NCBI RefSeq assembly: GCF_032854445.1
Contig: NC_088295.1
Span: 56,341,249-56,405,248, forward strand
DNA length: 64,000 nucleotides
DNA from: Liolophura sinensis
Lineage: Eukaryota > Mollusca > Polyplacophora > Chitonida > Chitonidae
Direction: 5' to 3'
In this document: positions 1-12,511 of the stretch, piece after piece
Numbering within the stretch: the first letter of the stretch is position 1
Layout of the letters: each line of letters starts with the position of its first letter
The notes under the pieces: model-generated
The model's input: the letters and a program-made list of their open reading frames with translations, nothing else
What the model was told of the DNA's origin: nothing
Database searches by the model: none
Made by a program: the position numbers and the translations under genes

Positions 1-440
1 TCTTACGAGATCCTCACGCCCAACACGTCACTTTGGCCCTTACTTGGGGAGAGACGGGAGGTCGGATGGGCCCGGTCCGATCAATCGGCTTGGTCATGTC
101 TTGCCTCTGCGTGGTCCCAATTGCTTCAATAACAGCACATCATTTAGCGAACAAATCTTTTTTCTGAAATATCGTTTGCGGGACTACGTTTTGAGGCGGT
201 GGCTCATGGGTGAATCGAGTAGATTGACATTAACCTTTGGTATAAATCAATCTGTTCGAGTATACCTCATATGGAATCCTTGGTGTCCTTCCTGCTGGGT
301 ATTCCCAGGTTCAGGCATCGCTCTTGTTGGCACTCCGTGGTGGGTGGGGAACATATGGGGTGAAATTTATATCTATATGTCATGTCTACATTAAAACCTA
401 CTTTAAATATTCCGAATATATCTAATAGATATAATAGGAG

Positions 441-1709
441 TTGTCTGACTCACTGGATAACGAACAGAGCAGTTGGCCGGCTTTCATTGTTCTCTCAACT
501 AAGAGTGAACAAAAGCCGGCTTCAAAAATTCACCCGTTTCTTTTGCAAAGGGCTCTCCAGGGCACAGCTGGAACTTTAAAAAACGTTAAAAAACTTAGAT
601 CCGGAGACATTCTCATTGAATGTTTCCGGCAACAACAGTCAAAAAATTTACTTAAATTAAATAAAATATCTGACATATCTGTTTTCACATCCCCTCACCA
701 TTCCCTGAACAGCTGTCAGGGAATCATTCGTGACAGGGATGGTGATATAGCTGACCTGACTGAGGAAGAAATCTGCCAAGAACTAAATTCACAGGGTGTT
801 ACCAGAGTGAAACGCTTCGTTACGAAGAAATCTGGTAACCTCTTTAAACTTAATACATACCTGCTTACCTTTAACACTACCTCCCTTCCGTCTCATATCT
901 ACGTTGGCCCGCATAGGGTTAATGTGGATTTATATATCCCCAATCCTACACGTTGATTTAATTGCCAACGATTTGGTCATGGCAAGGGACAATGTAAGAA
1001 CAAACTCATTTGCTTCAGATGCGGCAGTGAAGGGCATGATGGTTTCGACTGCAGCAACACAGTTAAGTGTTGCAACTGCAGTGAAGATCACATGACCTCC
1101 TCAAGGGACTGTCCGCTTTTCGTTAAGGAAAAGCAAATCATCAACTTGAAAATTAAAAACAATATCTTCTATCAGGACGCCTGGAAATTAGCCTCACTGT
1201 CTAATACTTCTCTACCGACTTCGTTTGCCAATGTGGTCAAGCGAGTAGTAACTGTTGCTACTCAAACCTCTTGGACTTGGCCCATTGGAAACGACAAACC
1301 TAGTTATGTTTCTGTGCAACTTCCGTCTCAAACTTCATTTAGTTCTTCCTCAACTCAAACTCCTTCAAAAGAACAAATAAAAACAGTAAATAGTATAGAA
1401 CACCCTGGTAAACCAGCTGAGCCCAATTGCCCTAAAAATGACAAAAATAAGTCCAAAAGTCAATCTCAAAATAATAATAAAATAACTAATAAACCTGGTG
1501 GCCCCACAGAGCGTCCCTCTAAGGCCACTAGGGATCCTATGCAAACTTTCAATAAGTTTGGTTCGTTGGAGGACGTTGGTCCTTCAACATCAGATGCGGA
1601 GGTGATGGATATATCCCCCGCATCAGGGAGATCTTCCAGCCCATCTCCACGAAAGGGTCGTCCTCGGTCCAAACATAAAGCAAAATCTCCTATACGTCTC
1701 CCCCCATAA
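441..1709 (+). pseudogene. LINE ORF1 (gag-like, three zinc knuckles) with one in-frame stop
   Basis: A single frame runs from 441 to the TAA at 1707-1709, about 423 codons, interrupted only by TGA at 954-956. Three CCHC-type knuckles lie at about 951-1115 (visible pieces: NCQRFGHGKGQC, CFRCGSEGHDGFDC, CCNCSEDHMTSSRDC). The TGA sits exactly where the first cysteine of knuckle 1 belongs, consistent with a one-base TGC/TGT-to-TGA change. The C-terminal third is Ser/Pro/Lys-rich and low complexity, as in many LINE ORF1 proteins that bind element RNA. The stop overlaps the ORF2 start. Confidence 0.85.
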
Positions 1710-4700
1710 TGGCGATATATGACAAAATTATACAGTGGAATTGTCGAGGCCTGAAGGTAAATTTTATTGAAATAACACAGCTTGTTCAATCATTAAATCC
1801 TATTGCCCTGTGTCTTCAAGAAACTCACCTGAAGACATCTGACAAAGACAAAATAACTCTTAAAAATTACTCATTATACAGTACGTACTCGAATGAAGAA
1901 GATCGACCTGCAGGCGGCTCCTCTGTCTTCGTCAATAACAATGTTATTCACAGCCCTGTTACTCTGGATACAGAGCTTCAGGCTGTGGCTGTTCGTGTTT
2001 CACTATGTGAAACAATCACATTATGTTCAGTGTATATTCCCCCGAACATTTCTTTGTCAGCTTTGCAGTTACATAATTTAAAACAACAGTTGCCAACACC
2101 TTTTATACTTATGGGAGATTTTAATTCCCATAACCCCCTATGGGGCAGTAACAACATAAATGATAAGGGCAAGATAGTAGAAAACTTCTTATCTAACGAA
2201 GAACTGTGTTATTTCAATGATGGTTCTAATACCTATTTACATCCAGGTAATGGCGTTTATTCTGCTATCGATCTCACTATCACAGATCCATCACTTCTCC
2301 CGGATTTTTCTTGGAAGGTGCATGACGATCTTTGTGGTAGTGACCATTTTCCTATAATCCTAGAACATATCACTTCTAATTCTTTAGAACGTGTGGCTAG
2401 ATGGAAATTCGATAAAGCGGATTGGATCGCATTTGAGATGTTTTGTGAGGCTGATATCACCTCAGAGACTCTCACTGGAGCAGATGGTCCTATGTTAAAA
2501 TTTAATCAGCTTGTTTTAGAAGCCGCTGACAGAACTATCCCTAAGACCTCGAAAAATCCCAAATCCAAAAGTAAACCCTGGTACGACAATGACTGTCGTA
2601 AAGCCATAAAGGACCGTAAAAAGGCTGAACGCAGATTTAATCTTTGTCCTACTGATAATAATTTAAACCAGGTTCGTAAATTTAGAGCAAAGGCTGGTCG
2701 ATTACTCAAGTCCAAGAGACGATCTTGTTGGCGGAACTTTGTTTCGGGCATTACGTCAAAAACACCCATGCGTAAGGTCTGGAACATTAACTTAACTTAA
2801 GGGCAAAAATAATAAAGCCAAAGTCCAGCATTTGAAAGATGGAGATAATATATTAACCTCTCCATCCGATATAGCAAATAAATTAGCTGAGACAATTTCC
2901 AAGAAATCTTCTTTAAGAACTATACTAAAAAATTCCAACATATTAAAAACCAGAAGGAGAAAACTAAATTGCCCTTTTCTTCTAAAAATTTAGAAGATTA
3001 TAATTGTCCTTTTAATATCGAGGAACTTAAAACTACATTTAAAAAGGCCCACGATACTGCCTGTGGTCCCGATGACGCATATTATAAGTTTCTGAACCAT
3101 TTACCACCTGAGCCACTACGGTCCCATAGCTCTTACCAACTGTGTCTGTAAGACTATGAACGAATGATTAATGATAGACTTGTTTGGTTTCTTGAAACCA
3201 ACAAGCTTTTATCTAACATTCAATGTGGTTTTCGTCAAGGTCGATCTACTTTAGATCACCTTGTTTCTATTTGAAACTTTTATTCGTAATGGTTTTGTTA
3301 ATAATGAACATGTGGTGTCAATATTTTTTGACCTTGAAAAGGCCTACGACACCACATGGAAATATGGTATTTTAAAAGACCTCGCGGATATGGGTCTTAA
3401 AGGTCGCTTACCTTTATTTATATCTCAATTTTTATCCGATCGTCAGTTTAAGGTACGGGTTGGGTCCACTCTTTCTGACTCTTATGAGCAGGAAATGGGT
3501 GTACCCCAGGGCAGCATTCTATCACCAACTCTGTTCAGCATAAAAATAAATAGCCTAGCAAAAACATTAACATCTGGCACAGAGGGTTCTTTATACGTGG
3601 AGGATTTCCTTATATGCTACCGAGCTAAGAATATGAATAATATCGAACGTCAGTTGCAGCTTTGTCTCAATAAAATCGAGAAATGGGCAACTGAAAACGG
3701 TTTTAGATTTTCAACGTCTAAATCCGTCGGTATGCATTTTTGTAATAAACGGAAACTTCATCTTGACCCTGAGCTTAATTTTTGTGGTGAACAGATTAAA
3801 ATTGTTGGAGAAACAAAATTTTTAGGTATAATATTTGATAGTAAACTATCTTTTATACCTCATATAAAAATGCTTAAGGCTAAATGTACAAAGGCTCTCG
3901 ATATAATTAAGGTCGTGTCTAGCACCGATTGGGGTGCTGACCGATCAGTTTTACTAAATTTATATCGTTCTCTGATGAGGTCTAAATTGGACTATGGATC
4001 CATCATTTACGGTTCCGCTAGGAAGTCGTATATTAAAATGTTGGATCCTGTCCATCATCAAGGTTTGAGGCTCAGCCTTGGTGCTTTTAGAACCTCACCA
4101 GTAGAAAGTTTATACGTGGAGGCAAATGAGCCTTTTTTATATAACCAACGTATAAAATTTAGCCTTCAATATGCTACAAAGCTTAAAGCACATCCAACAA
4201 ACCCTGCCCACGACTGTGTTTTCAATCCATTATATGTAGACAAATATACTAAATGTCCTAACAAGATCCCTTCGTTCGGTCTTCCCATACGGGACCATAT
4301 TGTGGGAGCTAACATCAAGCTGGAGGATATAGCTCCAGTGTCTTTTCCGGAGTCTCCTCCATGGCTTCTCCCACAACCTAAACTAATATTTGATCTACGT
4401 AAATATAATAAATCAAGTACAAATCCTCTTATAATTCAGCAAAGTTTAGCTGAAATCAAGGCTGATTATATGGATTATAAATTTATATATACTGACGGGT
4501 CAAAGGATGGGGACAGAGTTGCGGCTGCGGCTGTCTTAGAGCAGCGGGTCACTTCTCTTCGTCTGCCACCTTCATCTTCTATCTTTTCTGCAGAGGCCAG
4601 GGCTATACTCCTGGCATTATCATATGTTTCCTCTGGGCATGCCCAGAGGGCAGTGATATGTAGCGACTCGTTGTCTTGCCTTTTGGCGATCCAGAATAAT

Positions 4701-5245
4701 AAATTTAAAAATCCATTGATATTTGAGATCATAGCCAAACACCGAAAATTAATTAAAAGAGGTAAAGATATTATATTCTGTTGGATACCAAGTCACACTG
4801 GTATCGATGAAACACATTCGTGGACAGGTAAGCGAAAGCTGCCCTATATAAACCTGTATGTCGGGTTAAAATTCCTTATACTGACGTGAAGTGTAATATT
4901 CTTAAATATATTCGTCGCCTTTGGCAGGGTGAATGGGACTTGCAGATCCATAATAAACTGCATGCTATTCATCCTGTCATTGGCTACAATAATTATACTT
5001 GCGAAAAGTCTCGTAGAGACCAAGTAGTCTTAACAAGGTGTCGTGTTGGGCATTCTCGTCTAACGCACAATTTCATACTAGATGGGAGCAGTGCTCCCGA
5101 GTGCGTTGGATGCGATACCCAATGTGGCATCAAACATATCTTGGTTGACTGTGTAGACTTTGCCCACGTTCGGCAGAGATTCTACACGGTCGACTCTATA
5201 TATGAATTGACAACATCGCTGGCGATGTTGTCATCAATTATTTGA
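1709..5245 (+). pseudogene. LINE ORF2: APE endonuclease, reverse transcriptase, RNase H; frameshifted
   Basis: Polyprotein expected to nick target DNA and prime reverse transcription. Endonuclease (1709-2400) shows QWNCRGL, LQETHLK, GDFNSHNPLWGS and SDHFPIIL. RT (about 3050-4100) shows FFDLEKAYDTTW (motif A), GVPQGSILSPTLF (motif B) and YVED where YADD/YVDD is expected (motif C). RNase H (about 4480-4840) shows YTDGS, SAEARAI, CSDS and PSHTGI, then breaks off. A C-terminal Cys/His motif lies at about 5095-5170. The frame is broken after 2797, near 3149-3260 and near 4830-4886. The Asp-to-Glu change in motif C would by itself be expected to harm activity. Confidence 0.88.
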
Positions 5246-5554
5246 AGGCCATTGGCCTGTATCATAAGATATAATTTATTAATATATAAATATTTATCTA
5301 TAAAGTTATATATACATTTCTTGATATATTATTTTTAAAATATGAGGGTTTTCGAGTTTTAACTGTTTTTGGTTATTCTAATCTGGTTTTAAACATGTCC
5401 AAACATTTGTTTCCATTTTTGATGTTCTCACCACCATATCGGAAACCTCATCAGTCTCGTGTTTCGACCTTGCAGTCGCCACGATATGGCTGAAATATTG
5501 CCGATGTGGCGTTAAACCATAATCATTCATTTATTCATTCTTTAAATTTCGTAG

Positions 5555-5700
5555 TGTCGTTTGAATATCGCGGTTTCTGGTTTAAAGCAAATTTGCGCAG
5601 GAAGTCAAACATGAAAGTGACCCCCTGGAGCGGCTGTAACAAGAACAAATCTTCTTATTCCCTGTATAACCTCGCGAAACACTCTAACCCGAAGTCGTAG
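5555..5700 (+). CDS. Conserved exon-like short ORF with YSLYNL, unit A
   Basis: A frame open in all three units and ending at the same stop. It follows a possible acceptor (AATTTCGTAG) with phase 1, the phase used by most exons here. The product ends SYSLYNLAKHSNPKS and contains YxxL. Changes between A and B are a mix of silent and replacing (for example N to D, K to E). It could be a terminal exon of a further receptor or chance openness. No upstream partner exon was identified. Confidence 0.25.
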
Positions 5701-8700
5701 AGACTGGTAAACGAATGTTAGCCAAACATCTGGCAAGGTGTAGATGGATTTATGTGTTTTCGCTCTCGTCTTCAAAGCTGATCTCAAAAAAATTTCAGTC
5801 GGGTATGGAGAAGTCATTTAATAACAAAAACACTGATGTTTAGCCATGGTACTAAGGGGTGTCAAAGTTGTCAATCTTTACGCATTGACATGAGCAGTTA
5901 GAATAAAACTCTAAATGCTCTTTTACTGAGCATAGATATCAGAGAAGAACCCGCATTTGCAAGTACTCGAGCCATTTTAGAGCGTCTTGCCTTGATGTGG
6001 AATCACTATGTCGACATGGAAAAGACGGGTGTTTAGGTATTGGTTGATGGGCAAATGCCAAACTAAACTTTTATTTGCAGCTAAATGGAACTTTATAAGT
6101 CCCTGGGGACAGATGTTAAATATATTTAGTTAAAAAAGGGTAAAAGAAATACATTTAAGGCACGATTTTCATCTCAGACACCAAATTAGAGACACTATTT
6201 CTTTTGAAGACACCGGAAAAGAGCGACTCCGATGATGTTGTCGAGCTTTCCAACCACAAATGGAAACCAACTGTATTTCATAACAGTCGAACTCCACATC
6301 TGCGATCAGCGTAGGTTACGCAGTTGTATATCCATGTACTTTCGGAGACAATGCCTATTCGATTGGGATATTTGGTTGTGCTAAAACAGCTGTGCACTGA
6401 CTTATACTATCAAAAGACTGATAAAATAGGCTGACATTTAAACATATGTGGGCTTCATCTTAATGACCAAACTATTCCATAATATACAATAACGTGGTAA
6501 TCTAGTGGACATATATCTTTGTCCCCACATCATCCTTGATTCTCGGTTGCTAGGGTCTGATCAGGTGGGTTAAAATGTGGACATAAACTTGTCAGAGCTA
6601 CAAGCCATACCCACAAGTGTTAAAATTCACACCCATTGTCTAAATCCCCATGTACCTTTCTCATCGCGCAGATAACTTATAATACCTACACTGAAGAAAA
6701 CAAACTACAGGCTTTTGGCCACCTTTTATAGTACTTGTTGTATGCAGGCACACACACATGTTAAAATCCTCACACATGTGAGGATTCGTAGATTTTCCAT
6801 TTTCATCCGGTAATTTTTCACCAGTATATAAGTCTTTGAGGTGATCAGACACACGCCATGGTATGAAGACAGTACGACATGCATGTACTCCTGTCCTCCT
6901 TTATGCAAACCACAAACTTGCTTGTTCCTATGTGTGGGCTAATACATTATGACTTCACAAATTGTTTCATAGGTATGATCTAATACGGCTACAAAATACC
7001 GGTGAACTACGCGATCTCACTGCAAGCAAATCTAGAACACTCAGTTATATCACTTTTATCTACATTAATCTATTTACAGTTAGACTAAAACTCTGACTGT
7101 GACATGAAGCCGGATCTCACCGGGTATGACCGATTATTTGCTATCTATCACACTGTCGTTACTGCTCTTGTTTTTAGGCTATGTGGTGTAGTCGTTGATG
7201 TGGCTGTTTGGTATAATAATGTACATAGCGCAGTGTCCTGGGATGTTGTATACAAAGTTACATGTTCTTGTATAAAACAGACATGTGCGTAACGTGAATT
7301 CATGTTACTCAAATCAACTAAAGGGATCGATTCGTCTTACTCTAAAATAGAGCTATGTATAACTGTACAATTGCCAAATAAATGCTGGCCGTTGTCGTAT
7401 AAGTGAAATATTCTCGAGAACGGTATAAAACACCAACCAAATGAATAAATAAATATAGCCAAATATCTTTTGTACTACGGCCAGACATTTATTAAAATGC
7501 TCTATTGCCTCTGACCTACATGTAACAAGCATACAGTGTACATAGGTTTATAGGGTTAACCATGTACATATGGGAAGGGAATTGCTGCACGTGCCTTATA
7601 CTGCCTATGTCCTGTATATGAAGACTACATAAACAAGGCTAGTTGACTATAAATTATCAGCACATCTATTTATACGCTTTTGTTACGAGGTACCCTAATG
7701 GGGCTGTATATGGACACTGAGAAAGAAAATCCGGTTAGACTTTAAGAAGTGTATGACGTAAGCATTTCTCAGTACACAGCAAGGATTTTGTGAGATAACT
7801 ATGTTGCCTTTAGAGCCGACATCCTATAACATGATGACTAGACCATAATCTTGTTATCTTGATCCCGTTACGAAAGAGTGGGCGTTGGTTATTACTGGTG
7901 GAAGGGCAAGTTTGTATTTATATACACCGTTGTGTGATTGTCGTTATCAATTCCCCTACAGAAGGGCTTTGTCACCAGTTTTGTTTTCCGCATAAACAAA
8001 TAAATAAATAATCTCTAGCTCCATGAACTATCATATGAAAAGGCGGATTTAAATTTATTATAAAGATGCATCAAGGAAACGAGAAGTTTTTCAAATCCAA
8101 ACGCAAAAAGATATTTTTAAGTTAGCCTATATGATATCCTTTATATTTAGGGTTGTAGATAGCGGGAGTTCTCAGAATAAACCACTGAGCTGTGGTAAGT
8201 TACTGATGGACTTTTTCACGCGTAAAGTAAAGGCATGCACACAGTGCATGAAACTTGCGTGACAGCCAAATAAAAACAGTACAAACCTAGCGATATCTCC
8301 TCGGTGTGACCCGAAGCTAGGCTCAGTAGTTACAAATGGTATCAGGTATGATTTGATCTCGGGACTTCTGCCTTCGAGGAAGTGTATACCACTCGACAAC
8401 CGTAGTGCAGTCAACTCCATACGACGTGTTAATATATTTCATATAGCCTATACTAAACATTCGAAAAAAAGATAAATAAGTGTGAATATTTTTAAATACT
8501 TTCTTTATTTTTATAATTTCACAAAGGCTGTTTTGATACCCCTTTGAAAATCTAACATTTCATATTATGACGTAATGTAACTAATTGCGGTAAATTACGG
8601 TACGATGTATTTCTTTTCATATTTTTGTCACACATGCGTCAGAGGCGTAATATATGTGACCTAAAGAACATATAACAGCTGGCACATTATATGCTAGATG

Positions 8701-9149
8701 AGCCTGTAATCAATAATCCATTCGACAATGTGCGGGATGAATGTACCTCATTCTGGCAGGTTATTTACTGTGTGATAACACAAACATGTACGGTATATTA
8801 GTACAAGAGTATAGTTGGGGAGTGGGGAGTTCTTTTAAGTGAATAACAAGTGCATGCGCGCATCACTGTAAAGCGTTCACGTTTATTAACTTATATTTAA
8901 AAATGCTAATTTACCTGCTCGACAACTATCATTGTTAAAATAAATTTCTGTCATAGAAGTTTATAACGCTAGTATGGAAGCCGGATAAAACCATTATCGC
9001 ACCATCGTTCCATCGCCCGGAGTACTTAGTGTTAGGTATCCCTTAGCCGAGGGTCCCAGTTTTCCCGCATTCCTTCTCTTATCCCCTGATGTTACACTTG
9101 ATTAATTTGTTAATTTACATGGTTATTGTGTAACGTAATTATCGATAAC
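5701..9149. other. Unit A left intergenic part
   Basis: No convincing gene apart from the tiny candidate at 7126. A SINE 3' fragment (GCTGGCCGTTGTCGTATAAG to the AATAAATA tail) lies at about 7381-7440. The equivalent of the distal first exon seen in B and C is deleted near 6765. Frames around 8172-8420 carry indels relative to B and so do not behave as coding. Confidence 0.5.
7126..7191 (+). CDS. Candidate 21-residue hydrophobic signal-peptide-like ORF, unit A
   Basis: Encodes MTDYLLSITLSLLLLFLGYV plus V, shaped like a signal peptide. Against unit B four bases differ; three are silent in this frame (GAT/GAC, CTA/TTA, ACA/ACG), whereas in the overlapping 62-codon frame three of four replace an amino acid. 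A phase-1 donor like those of the other first exons is not obvious; GT dinucleotides occur only in phase 0. It might be the first exon of the P-type gene in A and B, or a short peptide. Confidence 0.22.
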   Translation: MTDYLLSITLSLLLLFLGYVV

Positions 9150-9432
9150 GGCGAGGTTTATGAGCGGAGGAAACCTGAGTGCCAGGGTTCAGTAAACCAC
9201 CGGCATTTCCACATACACACATGCACACCCGATTGGTGGAAGACGAGTGCTCTTCAACAAAGGCATACTGCGCAAGCGTCCACAGGTGCCTCGTTTTTGT
9301 CATTAATTGAGGCTACATACAAATCTTGGGTCAGGGGAATCCACAAATTCCTCGTCCAAGGTCGGGATTGAACACGCACCTCGTGCATGTGTTTTTACAA
9401 CGGATTGTCACACATCTTAACCACTCGGCCAC
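9150..9432 (-). mobile_element. tRNA-derived SINE, unit A copy
   Basis: On the minus strand the element opens with a tRNA-Ser/Leu-like head (A box GTGGCCGAGTGGTTAAG, B box GTTCAATCCC) and runs on through a conserved body with CTTGGACGAGG. Present at the same place in units B and C, so insertion predates the amplification. Confidence 0.65.
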
Positions 9433-12400
9433 GCCTTATGTGCTACGTAAGTCGCCAGTTACACTTTCATAGTCATTGGGACGTGACCTTGACCTTGGCA
9501 GGTCATTAAAACCTAAGTATGGATTTTACAATTGCCCTTACAAGACAACACAGTTTGCAATTTTTCTGGGGAATCAAGCTCTTAGACATTATTCCCTATC
9601 ACAACAGGCCTTTGCTTTGTGTAAAATAATTCTCCAACATCAAACTAGAATGAACGATATACCCTTCGTGGAGTTGGCGATGTTGAGTGATAAGGCCCTT
9701 ATATGGCCATCTTCTTTTCCCAAATAATTAGTTTCCTGAAAGAGTCACTTCGCGTGAGCTATAAGTTTAAAGTTGAAACTGTTCCAAACGTAAAGACATC
9801 TTTATCATTGACATAGACGGTCTGCTTTTTATTTTGTGCTTGTTCTCCTTTTACAGCAAATGAGGTTTTTATCAATTAGTGTCCTATATCAGTCAAATAA
9901 TATACAAGAACATGTATAAGTTGAAGGTCGACTGGAAAAAAATCTCATCAAGGTGATCATTACCACAACAACACAGGCCTAGCGAGGCCTCGATCTGGCA
10001 CCAGAGGTCTGTAGGTAGCCTACACTGGCTGCAAACTAGAACCTCTTGTGCTACAATAAGGAATCATAATAGTCCCGCAGTTAAAGATTCACTTCTTTGC
10101 CTGACACGTTCAACACTGTTGCTAAGCCTGATTGGATTTTGTCTCGTCCAATTTAACAAAACCGTGACGTTAAATAACTGGCAATAATGATAATCATTTT
10201 GGAAGAAGGAAAGTATCTGACATCTACACAAAAAAATTTAAAATGTAGTCCCGTACACATTTTTTCTCCATCCCAACCTTCTTTTAACACCAACATGTTA
10301 ACGGCAAGCACAAAAAGCCCAAGTCTTTATTCTGTGAAATATCTGTGAATGGCTATACACATTTTAATGGCATTCCCAAGAATTCTGTTGCCAGTGGGAT
10401 ACGTTTCCCGGACCATTTCGGTACTATGCTACTGGTTTGTCCCATAATCTTTCTGGGCAAAGCACGAATTAACAGCAAAGATCTTTGACTCGAATAATTT
10501 TAGTTGGGTATGGTTCCCGATAGTTTCCAGCATGGCGTGACGGAACTCGAATTGCTTACACTTTAAATTGGTAGATAAGAATGCCTTATTTCACAGCGTA
10601 CTGTGCACTGTTAAGGGTAGTCAACCTATGAAACATCACAGGACGGAAAAACATGTGATATATAAACAAACCATTTTGCAAGAGTTTATCAGAGGAATAA
10701 AACATCTTTGACACCGAATAAAAGAGAGAAACATGTTCAGGCAGAGAATAAGGAAGGGAGACAACTTCCTCAATTGCACAGTTCTAGTTAAGCAGGAAAC
10801 GTACAAATTACGAAACAAAACAATGTTAGTCTGGTGGTTGTTTCGATCGTTAAACGTGACATAGGTACTAGATTCCGGATACAAAAAATCAGATCACAGA
10901 AAGCACACTTATGAACAATACTTATTAGAATGTTTTTGAAAGAATTTACTTGTATATTATGGTTTAGACGTACTGAAACGTATTATTGGGTCATGCGTGT
11001 TTGCAGAAGGCGAAACTCTTGTAGAACTATAGGGAAACCACCGCGCCTTCTCACGTTAGTTGAGAAATTGTAGGGGATAAGACCGCAGCTACACCAGCCA
11101 GACAAATGTAAGAAAAGAGGAAATTACTTATTTTGCTTATTTACAGCCCGTCTAATCCATCCGTACAAAAGTGTACAACCAGTGGTCACTGTAATTGTCA
11201 CCGTCACTGTCAGGTATTTCGAAAAAAGTGTAGTACATATACATGATACCCCACCAAATATGGAACAAATGGAAAAAATAATTTCTCTTGTAAGATATGA
11301 AAATACAGTACACTTATTGAATCCCTGCATAATATTAACCAGGTACTGTGGCAAGTCGATGCAACATTTTATACATATATACCTGTCTTCCACGAAGACT
11401 GCATGCATTGAACACAGCTCGCCTGCAAGAACCACGCCACTCCTCAAAAACTGTGACGAGTGCCAGCTAAGTTGATATCTGAAACAAATATGCACACAGT
11501 GACGGTACTTTGCTAAGAGAGAATTTAAAATACAAAGCATATGCGGCGATTTACTTCCCAAGGTCACCAATATGATGAAAGTAATAATAAAACTGTGGCA
11601 AATGTGTGCCCGAAAAGAGGTGTAGACAATCGGAAATCCGCTGAACGCTAGTAACGGGCCAAAGCTATAGGCCTACAGGAATGCTATCCCTAATAATTTA
11701 CTTATATATGTTGTAAATACAATGGCACTGAATATAACATAAACGGAACAATAATAACCTTAGTGCCCGCTTAATCACTGGGTGGGATGGAAGGGAGTTA
11801 AAATCAGGACGTTGATTAATGAACTAACTCTGTACATCGGCCAGATTGTGAAAGGAAAGACCTCGCAGCAGGGAGAGACCGCTGGACCAAGGGGGATAAC
11901 TCTAACTACCCGTTTTACAATCACCACAGAGCTGGATACATCACCCAAGCCCATACACCACTAAAAATTCCTCCTGTGTAATAATACTGTTTACCCTGTA
12001 TTAATGATCAACAAGTTGAATAATGTCGTCGATGTGTGTTTATTGCAAATGTTGCATATAGACAAACATGAGGGAGAAATGTTATTTGGTAGCTCTTTCA
12101 GACTAACCGTGCCAGCTACTGTGATGCGTCCTGTGTCAGACATAGCAAAAGTCCTCTGCGTTTATTCGTGTGGGCGTGGCTAACTATCCCATGGGCGAGT
12201 TTATCTCTCCACTGTCGATCGGTCATTTTCATGATTTCATGAAAACATGGTTTCAGTCCTTTTGCATTAATATAGCTGTAAGGCTCAGTTTATAGACACA
12301 AATAGAAAGGTATGGAAATTTCATTAGGTGTTGAAGTACCTTATTTAAGTTGAAGAATTTATTTAATTAAACAATAGAGAAAAAATTATGTTTATATCTT

Positions 12401-12511
12401 ATCAACTTAAACAGATGAAAGTAACAATATGCTAGATTTTAAAATTCATCGCCTTTTGGAGAGCTGTGCAACTCAGTCATTGTTTTATTTGCTCTTTTTT
12501 AAACTTAGCAG
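9433..12511. other. Unit A stretch upstream of the P tail exon
   Basis: Mostly non-coding. At 11147-11213 there is an exon-like segment with acceptor TTGCTTATTTACAG and donor CAG|GTATTT; it has a 2-bp deletion in B and lies at the breakpoint of the 12.1 kb segment in C. Its phase-1-to-2 frame in A reads VVTVIVTVTVR, hinting at a decayed TM-type exon. The junction equivalent to the missing 12.1 kb lies between 11189 and 11343. Confidence 0.4.
11782..11964 (+). CDS. Conserved 60-codon Thr-rich ORF, unit A
   Basis: Open with identical length in A and B. The C-terminal half is Thr-rich (TLTTRFTITTELDTSPKP), like the stalk exons of the other receptors, and it lies upstream of the P tail exon on the same strand. 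Differences to B are about half silent and half replacing, so constraint is not shown. No clear splice borders. Confidence 0.2.
   Translation: MGWKGVKIRTLINELTLYIGQIVKGKTSQQGETAGPRGITLTTRFTITTELDTSPKPIHH

Larger units (their letters stand above)
1..5540 (+). mobile_element. Non-LTR retrotransposon (LINE) with RNase H, I/Nimb-like, inactivated
   Basis: Near full-length LINE copy. 1-440 is probably its 5' UTR; the true 5' end may lie left of the window. Two ORFs follow (441-1709 and 1709-5245, joined by an overlapping TAATG stop/start), then a 3' UTR (5246-5540) ending in an ATTC-rich tail after a motif ending GGCGTTAAACC. The order zinc-knuckle ORF1, then APE endonuclease, RT, RNase H and a C-terminal Cys/His motif, is typical of the I superfamily in animals; the exact clade (I, Nimb or related) is not certain. 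The element abuts the first base of homology with the tandem units, so it hides the left boundary of unit A. Stops and frameshifts make it non-autonomous. Confidence 0.9.

Noticed and set aside
1466-1789. Minus-strand frame over LINE ORF1
   Set aside because: Antisense shadow of a low-complexity coding region.
7104-7292. 62-codon frame conserved in units A and B
   Set aside because: Most A/B differences replace amino acids in this frame while the overlapping MTDYLL frame shows mainly silent ones; no domain.
8172-8420. 82-codon minus-strand frame
   Set aside because: Unit B has several single-base indels here; not maintained as coding.
9126-9371. Plus-strand frame in unit A
   Set aside because: Antisense to a tRNA-derived SINE present in all three units.
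9385-9432. tRNA-Ser gene on the minus strand
   Set aside because: tRNA-like head of a SINE continuous with its body.
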